64,000 nucleotides of DNA, taken from contig JAHISV010000011.1 in assembly GCA_018818065.1 (NCBI GenBank), positions 124,001-188,000 on the forward strand, given 5' to 3'. The translations under genes and the position numbers were made by a program. The notes beneath the pieces are model-generated. The model ran no database searches. It saw nothing but the letters and a program-made list of their open reading frames with translations, and was not told the DNA's origin. Source of the DNA: Bacteroidota bacterium (GTDB lineage: Bacteria > Bacteroidota > Ignavibacteria > Ignavibacteriales > Melioribacteraceae). Positions 43,334 through 50,864 of the stretch are shown one piece after another; the first letter of the stretch is position 1; each line of letters starts with the position of its first letter.

Positions 43334-43334
43334 A

Positions 43335-45023
43335 CTAATTCATTTCAATGGTTTCTTTAACCATAACAATATCGGGTTCGTTCCAGTTTTTCCAGTCCAT
43401 TAACTGCTTGTAGGCTCTTCTGTAAAGAAGGGAAACGCACAGAGTAATATTACCGGAATATTCATCACTAAAAGTAAAAGAAGTTCTGTCCGTTTCAAAA
43501 GCAGCAAGTCTGGTATCACTTATAATACGTGTGCGGTTCCAGTATGCTGCTGTTGGTATATAACCAGACCAGGAATCTTCCAGAATCTTTGCATAAACCT
43601 TACCAGGCAATTTCGCATAATAACCTTCGTTAGGGTCACCAATTCCACACCAGTCTGGCAGCACAGAACCAGATTTTTGTTCAAGTCGATTGCCATTCTC
43701 ATTTACCGCTTCAACCAGCAGTATTAAATGCCGCAAGGGTGAATCGGTCGGAACATGATGTCCTGTTTTATTATTTGTGATTTCGACTGTCGCCGATACT
43801 TCATTATCATTCCTACTGGCGTTAACCGACATGGTAACCGAGTTACGCAACAAATTCTCATCACGTGCGCCGGGCATAAGATGACTGTATATCTTTGACG
43901 ACTCTCGTACGTTACCGCCAGCAAGCACTGTTGCAAATCTGTTCGTCATTCCAGGAGGCATATGACAATCCTGACAGGTTTGTCCTGCTGAAGTATTACT
44001 GTACGGACTCGCCAGCCATTCCCCATAGGAAGTATAAATCTCCACATCCCAAAATTTAGCGTAATGACAGGGTGCACAATAAGCGCTTTCATTCTGAATT
44101 TCCCTATATGTATCCTCGCCCGGAGCTACGTCATCAAAAGGACCAGCAAAAAACTGATGTCCATCTTCAGGTCTTCTAAAATCGTAGGACAAAACTCCAG
44201 GCATGTTATCATTCGGTAAACCGGTAACTTCGTTTAACTTTACATCCCAGATCTTATGACAAAAGTCGCAGTTGATGCCTTCCTTTGCAACACCATCCAA
44301 TATTGAAGGATCAATCCCGTAAGGATTATTAACAGCTAAAAGAGGTGCATGACAGGCAGCGCAATTTCCCTGAGTGCTGGGAAAGTCCAGTTTATAACCA
44401 GGACCGAACCAGGTATCATCAAATTTTGGTGGTAAGGGATAGTATCCATAATCCCTGTTGTATCCGAAACGCGTGGGGGGACTCTGATTACCATAAACGT
44501 CCGATCCTAAATACATTGAAAGAAATCTTGAGTTGCTTGCCGACTTGGAATGCGCATCTAATATCCACTCATCAAAGGGGAGAGAACCTCCCGATTCCGA
44601 ATGACAGTTTTCACAGTTACCAGCTTTTCCTTCTGTCTGGTATGAACTAAGCCATTCATAATCAGGATTGTCCCCGACAGGAATCTTAATCAAATGAAGG
44701 AGAATTGTATCCACACCAGACGGATACTCAGCTCCACCTGCAATGTAATATCCCTCTGCCCACGCTGTAAGTTTCACAAGTATATTAGTATTCAGTCCTT
44801 CAAAAATGAATTTACCTGAAGAATCGGTTTGGGTAAATCTGTCAGTACATTGAATTCTGACAATCGCTCCGTTTACGGTGCCATAATCATCAACTACAGA
44901 ACCAGAAATCGATAATTCACTTGTTAATAAGGGATCATCTTCAGGATCGCCTGAATAACAGCACATTAGGACAAAACCCAACAGAATTAAAATGAGAATG
45001 ATATTTATTCTTCCGGAAAACAT
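43335..45023 (-). CDS. Exported pentaheme c-type cytochrome with N-terminal Ig-like domain
   Basis: Predicted multiheme electron-transfer protein of 562 residues. The N-terminal membrane/export segment IILILILLGFVLMCCYSG resembles a lipoprotein signal but lacks a small residue before Cys. A carboxypeptidase-regulatory-like domain (~33-110; SISGSVVDDYGTVNGAIVRI) precedes five CxxCH heme sites whose histidines are H141 (CENCH), H225 (CAACH), H256 (CDFCH), H320 (CAPCH) and H354 (CQDCH). The C-terminal beta domain has the TGHHVPTDSPLRHL stretch seen in cytochrome c554-like extracellular proteins. It starts one base after the stop of the BNR/T9SS gene, so the two form an operon. It may take part in extracellular electron transfer or in oxidation of a small substrate; the latter is speculative. 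Confidence 0.88.
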   Translation of the reverse strand: MFSGRINIILILILLGFVLMCCYSGDPEDDPLLTSELSISGSVVDDYGTVNGAIVRIQCTDRFTQTDSSGKFIFEGLNTNILVKLTAWAEGYYIAGGAEYPSGVDTILLHLIKIPVGDNPDYEWLSSYQTEGKAGNCENCHSESGGSLPFDEWILDAHSKSASNSRFLSMYLGSDVYGNQSPPTRFGYNRDYGYYPLPPKFDDTWFGPGYKLDFPSTQGNCAACHAPLLAVNNPYGIDPSILDGVAKEGINCDFCHKIWDVKLNEVTGLPNDNMPGVLSYDFRRPEDGHQFFAGPFDDVAPGEDTYREIQNESAYCAPCHYAKFWDVEIYTSYGEWLASPYSNTSAGQTCQDCHMPPGMTNRFATVLAGGNVRESSKIYSHLMPGARDENLLRNSVTMSVNASRNDNEVSATVEITNNKTGHHVPTDSPLRHLILLVEAVNENGNRLEQKSGSVLPDWCGIGDPNEGYYAKLPGKVYAKILEDSWSGYIPTAAYWNRTRIISDTRLAAFETDRTSFTFSDEYSGNITLCVSLLYRRAYKQLMDWKNWNEPDIVMVKETIEMN

Positions 45024-45024
45024 C

Positions 45025-47496
45025 TTACTTTTGAAGAACTACTTTGATACATTTTACATTCTCTGCCTGTTTAACTCTTATCAGATAAACACCGCTGGCA
45101 AAGTTATTTGCATTCCATTTAGTTGAATGAAAACCAGCATCTTTTTCACCCGACTCGATATTTGCAGCGTATTCACCAAGATTATTATAAACATCAATTC
45201 TTACTTGACCAGAAGATCTAAGCCAATAAAATATATTTGTTTCTGAGTTAAATGGATTTGGGTAATTGCTGAGCATTAAAAAATCAGATGGTATTTCATT
45301 TATTCCATTCTCAATAGAGACAGGATCAAGATTACCGAGTCTGAAAATGCCAGCGCCAGAAGTACCCGCGTATAAAACTGAACCATCGTCAGAGATTGCA
45401 ATGACCGTAATATCCCGGTTGCTCAAATTGTCGTTTTTGGTCTGCCATGTTGTACCCGCATTTGTTGAGTAGTACAATCCAACTCCGAATCCACCAGCAT
45501 ATACAATCTGGGAATTTGTCGGATCAACAACGATGCTTTTTATTTTGGTATTCGGATCCATGCCCACGCTTGTAGAAACCCATGTGCTTCCGCCATCTAT
45601 ACTTTTATAAACACCGGTGCCCTGATCACTATCCTGATTAAAACCAGCGTAGAGCACATCAGGATCCAGTTTATCTATTGCGAGGGCAACCATTCTGAAT
45701 GGAGGAGCTGGTAATCCTACGCCAAGTGCTGTCCAGTTTGTACCGCCATCAGTTGTTTTAACAAATGTACCATTTGGTTTGGAAGCAAATAACGTTTCAT
45801 TATTATTGGGATGTATAACCATGGCGGGGAAAGTGTTATCATCTGTTAATGGATGTGATTTTTTCACCCAGTTTTCTCCGCCATCATTTGAAGTATAAAA
45901 TCCCTTTCTAAAACTTGCGTAGACAATGGAGGGATTTGAAGGATTAAAGATTATTGGTGATTCAGTGCCTTCAATCATTGTGCCTGAGTTCCAGGTATAA
46001 CCGCCATTGTAACTATATAAAATTTGTGGATAATCACCAGCAATACATAAAACGTGGTCAGAATTTGAAGGATCGACAGCAAGCGCAACAATCTCATTAA
46101 ATTTCGCAAACATTTCGGGCGGAGCATAAACGAGACCTTCCCAGAGATCACCTCCGTTGTTGGATCTGAAAATGCCAGACCGCGTTCCGCAATAGACTTT
46201 ATGGGAGGCTCCCGGCATAACAACAATTCTGCTTATTCTTGCTCCTGAGTAGCCATTGCTTGAAGTAACCCAGGACTCACCTCCATCGAGAGAAAGGAAA
46301 TTGCCTCCTAGATAACTGTTAACAAAAAGCCGGTATGGATCCCGTGGATCGCATTGAATATCAATAGGGAATCCGATTACGAATCCAGCAGGACCCCATG
46401 AACCATCAGGTCTGTTGAAACGAATCCAATTGTGCCCCCCATCCTCACTGCGATAAAAGGCATTTGGGCTGGCAGAATAAGCAATATTAGGATCAGCTTC
46501 GCTGAATTCAACAGCCCCAAATCTTTCATCCTGATCAACTACCTTGATCCAGGTATCACCGCTGTTTTCTGTCAGATAAATTCCTTCATTTAATCCTCCC
46601 CATAGATCGGAGCCCGCACAGGCGAGCATTATGTCTGGATTGACAGGGTGCATGTATAAACTCCCGAGGAATAGATTGTCCAATCCGTTTGTCTCATTTT
46701 GAATGGTCCAGGATGTACCTCCATCGGTGGACTTAAGAATACCAACACCACCGGGGAAATTTGCAGCTGAGTCAGCATTTGCAGCATGGCGGTCAAAAAT
46801 ACCTGTGGAGACGAATATTGTTTCCGGATCATCAGGACGTATCCAACAGTAGCGTGTCAGGTTATCTCCACGCCACATTTCAGTCCAGTTCTCACCGCCG
46901 TCTATGGTTTTGTAAACGACTCCCATAGTCATATCAAATCCACCAATACTGCCTTTTGTTGGTCCCACATTCCAGGCACTACTTCCGACTTCACCCATAG
47001 CATAGACAATATCGGAAGAGCGGGGATCTACAGTAAAACCCCTGAAACTGAGTTCTGTAAGATCAGGTAAAACACCATTTCTTTTTTCAACCCAGGAATT
47101 ACCAGCATCAGTTGATTTGTAAATTTTTCCCGTGAATTGAGTTCCCATCCATATTATATCAGAATCAATGGGATCAACAGTAGTACAGAATGCCGAAATT
47201 GACCATGTGTTATGAAGATTGGTGATTCCATCATTACTGGCATGCCAGGTTAAACCATTGTCAGTACTTACATGCATACCTGAAAAACCATCGGTTACAT
47301 ACCAGATATCCGGGTTCTCAAAATTGTACCGAATGTCATAACCAATACCACCAATGGGTCCGCCATTTCTCACCCATTCATTAGTCATGTATGCCGGATT
47401 ACTTTGAGGAAAAATCAGATTGTAATTAAATAAAACTGTCATAAGAGAGAGTAAAATTAATACCGCACGATGTTTCAATACCAAATATAGCATCAT
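45025..47496 (-). CDS. Secreted BNR-repeat protein with type IX sorting domain
   Basis: Exported protein of 823 residues. N-terminal signal LKHRAVLILLSLMTVLFNY is followed by ~15 Asp-box/BNR repeats (STDNGLTW, STDAGNSW, TIDGGENW, STDGGTSW, SEDGGHNW, SIDGGSTW, STNAGTTW) forming one or two beta-propellers of the sortilin/GH74 type. The last ~80 residues are a type IX secretion sorting domain: LSNYPNPFNSETNIFYWL, VRIDVYNNLGEYAANI, FASGVYLIRVKQAENVKCIK. The protein is therefore exported across the outer membrane. It is the first gene of the pair with the pentaheme cytochrome. Together they suggest a surface complex. No catalytic proof is visible. Confidence 0.9.
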   Translation of the reverse strand: MMLYLVLKHRAVLILLSLMTVLFNYNLIFPQSNPAYMTNEWVRNGGPIGGIGYDIRYNFENPDIWYVTDGFSGMHVSTDNGLTWHASNDGITNLHNTWSISAFCTTVDPIDSDIIWMGTQFTGKIYKSTDAGNSWVEKRNGVLPDLTELSFRGFTVDPRSSDIVYAMGEVGSSAWNVGPTKGSIGGFDMTMGVVYKTIDGGENWTEMWRGDNLTRYCWIRPDDPETIFVSTGIFDRHAANADSAANFPGGVGILKSTDGGTSWTIQNETNGLDNLFLGSLYMHPVNPDIMLACAGSDLWGGLNEGIYLTENSGDTWIKVVDQDERFGAVEFSEADPNIAYSASPNAFYRSEDGGHNWIRFNRPDGSWGPAGFVIGFPIDIQCDPRDPYRLFVNSYLGGNFLSLDGGESWVTSSNGYSGARISRIVVMPGASHKVYCGTRSGIFRSNNGGDLWEGLVYAPPEMFAKFNEIVALAVDPSNSDHVLCIAGDYPQILYSYNGGYTWNSGTMIEGTESPIIFNPSNPSIVYASFRKGFYTSNDGGENWVKKSHPLTDDNTFPAMVIHPNNNETLFASKPNGTFVKTTDGGTNWTALGVGLPAPPFRMVALAIDKLDPDVLYAGFNQDSDQGTGVYKSIDGGSTWVSTSVGMDPNTKIKSIVVDPTNSQIVYAGGFGVGLYYSTNAGTTWQTKNDNLSNRDITVIAISDDGSVLYAGTSGAGIFRLGNLDPVSIENGINEIPSDFLMLSNYPNPFNSETNIFYWLRSSGQVRIDVYNNLGEYAANIESGEKDAGFHSTKWNANNFASGVYLIRVKQAENVKCIKVVLQK

Positions 47497-47748
47497 ATCC
47501 TCCTTCTAATGTTTCATGTCAGAGTCAGTATGTTCAAGAGAGTATCGTAAAATCGCAAAGATCAGCAATAGTCAAGCTGATAGAATTGTATGATATATGT
47601 ATAAATATGTGAAGACAAGTCCCCGTCTTCAGGAAAATCGCCTGAGCAAAAGGAAAATACAAATTTTTAAACAAAGAAAAAAATATTGAAGTTGCCTTCT
47701 TAATAGTTTGGGTTAAAACTACTCTTACAAGAAAATATATATTATTCT
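47497..47748. other. Intergenic region, 252 bp, no supported gene
   Basis: This stretch lies between the start of the BNR gene (AAGGAGG close to its start) and the stop of the small lipoprotein gene. It is AT-rich and contains no repeat that I could match to the other intergenic elements. It presumably holds the promoter of the BNR/cytochrome pair. Confidence 0.5.
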
Positions 47749-48099
47749 CTATCGCTCTCTGTTGTCCTGCCAAATCAACTTTTCATTTTCACGTACTTCA
47801 AAAAAATCGCTGCATCTTCCATCGCCACTTCCGGTAATACCGCCATCAGGAGCGCAGATAACATTACCGTCCTTGTCGTAAAGTGTGCTGAATTGGTCGC
47901 AGCATTGCGGTGGAACATAATAAACTACTTCTCCCATGTAAGTATATTGCCAAATGCTTTGAGGAGGATTGCCGACCGGCTGAGTTTGAAATTCACTTAT
48001 CATGTCATTAATCCACTCCGGGTTTTCCGGCGTATTTACTTGTGAGCAACCACCAAATAGAATAATCAAACTTAACAGATATACTGCTATGTTTTTCAT
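47749..48099 (-). CDS. DUF6970-like small lipoprotein
   Basis: Exported lipoprotein of ~116 residues. The start is the ATG at 48099 (MKNIAVYLLSLIILFGGC), which gives an ideal lipobox with FGGC. An in-frame ATG 9 bp and another 39 bp upstream are less suitable, since AGGA lies 11 bases before this one. The C-terminal domain GEVVYYVPPQCCDQFSTLYD, then CAPDGGITGSGDGRCSDFF is a small Cys-containing domain of the DUF6970 type as I remember it, function unknown. A truncated copy lies at 43135-43333. Its stop codon is 252 bp from the BNR gene start. Confidence 0.8.
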   Translation of the reverse strand: MKNIAVYLLSLIILFGGCSQVNTPENPEWINDMISEFQTQPVGNPPQSIWQYTYMGEVVYYVPPQCCDQFSTLYDKDGNVICAPDGGITGSGDGRCSDFFEVRENEKLIWQDNRER

Positions 48100-48156
48100 T
48101 TCGCACATCTTCCTATACAAACTTATATTTATGGACAAAAGAATTCATGTAGTTTG

Positions 48157-48546
48157 TTATTTAATTATCTCCGCAATTCCAATTACATGCTGATCCAAAT
48201 CCAGAATGTACGCGACTTTATGTCCCCAATCTCTTTCCTGAGGTAAACTTAATACTTGTACATTTAAATCTACTGCTCGTTCCATGTATTTATTTACTTC
48301 GTCAACTACAATATATAATTCCGTTTTTGCTTTGACCTGCGCCGAAATTATAACTTCGATTTTATTCTCCAACAACTTTTCTATTCCACTACCAGGCATT
48401 AAACCCAAGATTGAATTTTCACATAATTGAAATTCTGTCATTCCGGGCGTATTTAATGTCGGCTTCTTATTCAGCAGATTAGAATAAAATTCTGTGCTTA
48501 ATTGTTGGTCTTTTACATATAAAATAAAATGCGCTTTGTTTATCAT
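48157..48546 (-). CDS. VOC/glyoxalase-superfamily protein
   Basis: Small cytoplasmic protein of 129 residues with two beta-alpha-beta-beta-beta modules. The N-terminus HFILYVKDQQLSTEFYSNLL and the C-terminal module ELYIVVDEVNKYMERAVDLN, then DWGHKVAYILDLDQHVIGIA fit the vicinal-oxygen-chelate fold (glyoxalase, bleomycin-resistance and dioxygenase relatives). The C-terminal His of GHKVAY is where such proteins often bind metal. The substrate is unknown. Its gene lies 18 bp from the DUF6970-like gene's ORF start and follows an attC-like element on its 5' side, so it could be the first gene of a cassette. Confidence 0.85.
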   Translation of the reverse strand: MINKAHFILYVKDQQLSTEFYSNLLNKKPTLNTPGMTEFQLCENSILGLMPGSGIEKLLENKIEVIISAQVKAKTELYIVVDEVNKYMERAVDLNVQVLSLPQERDWGHKVAYILDLDQHVIGIAEIIK

Positions 48547-48564
48547 TCAATAACCATAAAATTT

Positions 48565-48630
48565 CGTTAACAAGATGATGACAGGGTTTTTCGTAAATAC
48601 AGGCAGAATTTACCCGCCTTCTTGTTGGGC
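48565..48630 (-). repeat. attC-like element between the lipoprotein and VOC genes
   Basis: On the minus strand this reads GCCCAACAAGA ... TCTTGTTAACG. The left end GCCCAAC matches the RYYYAAC R'' box of integron attC sites, and AACAAGA/TCTTGTT form a 7-bp inverted repeat. The block AATTTACCCGCC (48607-48618, plus strand) also occurs at 50460-50471. It lies after one minus-strand gene and 19 bases before the next, as expected for a cassette boundary. The R' box is degenerate. Confidence 0.45.
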
Positions 48631-48675
48631 GGATCGGCCTGGCTCAGACTAATCCGCCTCAAATTTACTTCAGTA

Positions 48676-49119
48676 TTACTGCACTTTAACCATCTTAGTT
48701 ATATGTCCTATTGCACTAGGACTCGTACTGTCGATTATCCTTCCCCGACAGACGCTGCTGCTCAGTTCTAGTATCTCAATCTTATCCATTGTCCCCGGTC
48801 CGTTGGTGCCTGTCATGGTAAACTCTGTTCTTTCAGCGTTTATTGACCACTGTAGATTATCCGTAATCCAGTCCGAATTTGCTGTCGCTCTAATCTGCCA
48901 TGTCCCGTCTGCCAGATATTTTAATTGTGCCCCAACCTCTCCAACTTCCGTATCTGATGCTATTTGCCAGATACCCGTTGTAAGTAATTCTATTACTTCA
49001 TTAGTAGGATCATTGTTGTTGTCATTGTTGTTGTCATCGATGTTAGCATCGCTATTAACCTCACAGCCCCACGAGGCAAATAATATTACTATCAGTACTA
49101 AAAACCCTGCACGTTTCAT
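48676..49119 (-). CDS. Lipoprotein with Asp/Asn-rich linker and lipocalin-like domain
   Basis: Exported lipoprotein of 147 residues. The signal MKRAGFLVLIVILFASWGC has Cys19 as lipidation site. A low-complexity linker of Asp and Asn (DANIDDNNNDNNNDP) follows, coded by a short tandem repeat in the DNA. The C-terminal ~100 residues (GIWQIASDTEVGEVGAQLKY, ADGTWQIRATANSDWITDNL, GTMDKIEILELSSSVCRGRI) have the strand pattern of small lipocalin-like domains that are common in Bacteroidota lipoproteins. Function unknown. The gene has GGAGAGG upstream of the ATG and is flanked on its 3' side by the attC-like element at 48565-48630. Confidence 0.8.
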   Translation of the reverse strand: MKRAGFLVLIVILFASWGCEVNSDANIDDNNNDNNNDPTNEVIELLTTGIWQIASDTEVGEVGAQLKYLADGTWQIRATANSDWITDNLQWSINAERTEFTMTGTNGPGTMDKIEILELSSSVCRGRIIDSTSPSAIGHITKMVKVQ

Positions 49120-49375
49120 TTCCTCTCCTGCTATAATTGTGGAATTGTATTGTAATTTTATTAAGCCCCTGTTTACCCGCCATTGGTGTAGACATTTTGC
49201 AATTCAAACAGAGATTATGGTTGTTCTAAAATATAATAGTAAAAAATTAAATAACAGAGCAAATAAATTTTTGTAAGGACTACTTTCGTTATATTGTTTA
49301 CTCGGCTATGTTCCTGACGCACTTGTACGCCGTTATTTTTGGCAGGTTAAAGATGTTATCCAAAACATTTAAAAA
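49120..49375. other. Intergenic region, 256 bp, with degenerate cassette-like element
   Basis: The block GTTTACCCGCC at 49171-49181 repeats the core of the elements at 48607 and 50460. A pair CGGC/GCCG lies near 49300-49330, and AAATAAC/GTTATTT form a long-range inverted repeat (49250-49256 and 49331-49337). None gives a complete attC. No gene is supported, although the opposite strand of the lipoprotein gene has a 157-codon open frame that I regard as spurious. Confidence 0.4.
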
Positions 49376-49807
49376 TTATCTGCCAAATTGGTTTAGATGA
49401 TGATTCAAATGATGAACGACTAATCTTTCCCACCTGATTTTATCAATTTCACCTAAGTATGGATGAAATGAGAATATATAATTTTCATCGGTTTCTAAGA
49501 ATCTATTCAGGTGTTCAATTAATGTTTCTTTATCCTTCCCAACTTCAGTAGGTTTAGTTCCGCCACCGGCAATTTGATCTAATCCCTCAACAGTTGGAAC
49601 CGTTTCGTTTCTTCCTAACATCTCTTGTAATTTTACTAAATCAACATTTTGTCTTTTCAATCCTTCTATTTCACCAAACATCATTCTAAACTGATCACTG
49701 CAATGGCAAACCATTTGAGAAATATTCATTTGACCAAACTTAGCTTTATCATCTGCTCTAACTGCTAAAATACGATTTACGAATTCATCTCTTTGTTCAA
49801 TTGTCAT
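49376..49807 (-). CDS. DUF1569 (DinB-like) family protein
   Basis: Soluble protein of 143 residues with the DUF1569 pattern: FGQMNISQMVCHCSDQFRMM (metal-site His in the first helix) and the terminal WERLVVHHLNHHLNQFGR with a histidine cluster. HPYLGEIDKIRW is the conserved middle segment. DinB-like four-helix bundles bind a metal through three histidines; the biochemical role of this branch is unknown. The gene starts 10 bp after the stop of the membrane-protein gene upstream, so the two are probably co-transcribed. The gene stops just before a cassette-like intergenic region. Confidence 0.88.
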   Translation of the reverse strand: MTIEQRDEFVNRILAVRADDKAKFGQMNISQMVCHCSDQFRMMFGEIEGLKRQNVDLVKLQEMLGRNETVPTVEGLDQIAGGGTKPTEVGKDKETLIEHLNRFLETDENYIFSFHPYLGEIDKIRWERLVVHHLNHHLNQFGR

Positions 49808-49817
49808 ATAAACTCCT

Positions 49818-50378
49818 CTAAACTGCTGATAAAAATACTTCAGCTAATGCTTCAACAAAAAATAAAACGACGAATATTGAATGAAGACGATAATTCTTCC
49901 AAATCGAAAGAGAAATAAACATAAGAACTAATACTGTTGTGGGTAATAGGTTTAATAGGTCTATTGCATTGCTACTCATCGTTCCTACAAATATTTTTGT
50001 GAAAATTGAACTTATAAATACTCCACTCATCAATGCCCAGAAGTAACGATGCTTATTAAAATAAAATACTTTTAAGTCAATACCTTCTTCCGGAATAACA
50101 GACGGAAATACAGAAGAAACCAACAAATAGATTAAAACAAAAATATGTCCATAAAGAAAGAATGATAAGAAATTATTAAACTTAGTTGTGTCGTTTGCTA
50201 TCACCCACCAGTTATTAATTAACATAATAAAAATATACCAAGCTGTAAGTATCGGCAGCCAATGCCATTTTACTCTTTTTCTGGATCTTAAAAGTCTGTT
50301 AAAACCTGAAAATAAATCAGTAAACATTAGACCATAAATAATCGCAATAAGCGTTACTGCAACTTCATTCTGAGACAT
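49818..50378 (-). CDS. Integral membrane protein, unknown function
   Basis: Polytopic protein of 186 residues with five or six hydrophobic helices (near 7-25, 42-60, 72-92, 112-130, 138-155 and 163-183). The loop SGFNRLLRSRKRVKWHWLP and YFNKHRYFWALMSGVF are positively charged. I recognise no family motif. It has no signal peptide and no catalytic signature. It directly follows the attC-like element at 50411-50490 on its 5' side, with a 32-base leader, and is followed by the DUF1569 gene after 10 bp. Together these two could be one two-gene cassette. Confidence 0.7.
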   Translation of the reverse strand: MSQNEVAVTLIAIIYGLMFTDLFSGFNRLLRSRKRVKWHWLPILTAWYIFIMLINNWWVIANDTTKFNNFLSFFLYGHIFVLIYLLVSSVFPSVIPEEGIDLKVFYFNKHRYFWALMSGVFISSIFTKIFVGTMSSNAIDLLNLLPTTVLVLMFISLSIWKNYRLHSIFVVLFFVEALAEVFLSAV

Positions 50379-50410
50379 TAAATCACCTTAAAATTATAAT
50401 ATATACTAAG

Positions 50411-50490
50411 TACTATAACGGCGATGCAGTAAAACCGCTGGCACAGTGTTAGCATGCCAAATTTACCCGCCGTTTTGTTAGTAGGGCGTT
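50411..50490 (-). repeat. attC-like element upstream of the membrane-protein gene
   Basis: On the minus strand the unit starts with TACTAAC, followed by AAAACGGCG, and ends CGCCGTTATAGTA, so AACGGCG (50417-50423 on plus) and CGCCGTT (50468-50474 on plus) are inverted repeats, flanked by the TAAC/GTTA cores expected of attC R boxes. The middle holds a GGCA/TGCC stem. The length (~80 nt), position between two minus-strand genes and the short leader to the next ATG fit an integron cassette boundary. Confidence 0.5.
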
Positions 50491-50492
50491 GC

Positions 50493-50527
50493 AAAAAAAA
50501 ACTGTCACTCTGAGCTTGACTCAGAGT
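50493..50527 (-). terminator. Hairpin with T-run after the DUF4180-like fragment
   Basis: ACTCTGAG (50507-50514) and CTCAGAGT (50520-50527) form a perfect stem with a 5-nt loop. On the minus strand the T-run of nine (50493-50501) follows five bases after it. The core TGTCACTCTGAGCTTGA also resembles dispersed repeats seen in many genomes of this phylum. Confidence 0.55.
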
Positions 50528-50593
50528 CTAGAAAAAATAATCAAATCATATACTGAAACGAGTCTGCTACTGTAGTGGCAACAACTACATAAT

Positions 50594-50791
50594 TCAGCTA
50601 TTCATCAACATCTCTTTTGCTTTTGCTGCATCTGCCACAAAAAAGAATTGATTACCTCTGTTGCTCTCAATTATCAATGCCTGCAAACTTTTACTTTTAT
50701 ATTTTTCAAAATCTCCAACTATGGCAATTTTTAGTCTGTAGTTTATACACTTCTGTAATATCTCACCGGCTAATCCACTCTGAGTTTCCAT
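50594..50791 (-). CDS. DUF4180-like protein, N-terminally truncated
   Basis: Short open frame of 65 residues matching the C-terminal half of DUF4180: GLAGEILQKCINYRLKIAIVGDF, then SKSLQALIIESNRGNQFFFVAD. Full-length relatives have ~110-120 residues, with the N-terminal strand-helix part and an FFDL-like segment just before the TGLAGE equivalent; here that segment and everything before it are missing. The ATG at 50791 lies at the point where homology begins, and the 73 bp to the nuclease-helicase gene encode nothing similar. It may be a broken gene or a translated remnant. The family function is unknown. Confidence 0.7.
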   Translation of the reverse strand: METQSGLAGEILQKCINYRLKIAIVGDFEKYKSKSLQALIIESNRGNQFFFVADAAKAKEMLMNS

Positions 50792-50864
50792 CGTATTTAT
50801 TTGAATACATCCACATCATTTTTGATTTCCGTTTCCCTTCGTGTGACTAAGCTCTAAACCTTTG

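Noticed and set aside
48803-49276. 157-codon plus-strand open frame opposite the lipoprotein gene
   Set aside because: It is the antisense of a lipoprotein with a convincing signal peptide, and its sequence shows no domain pattern.
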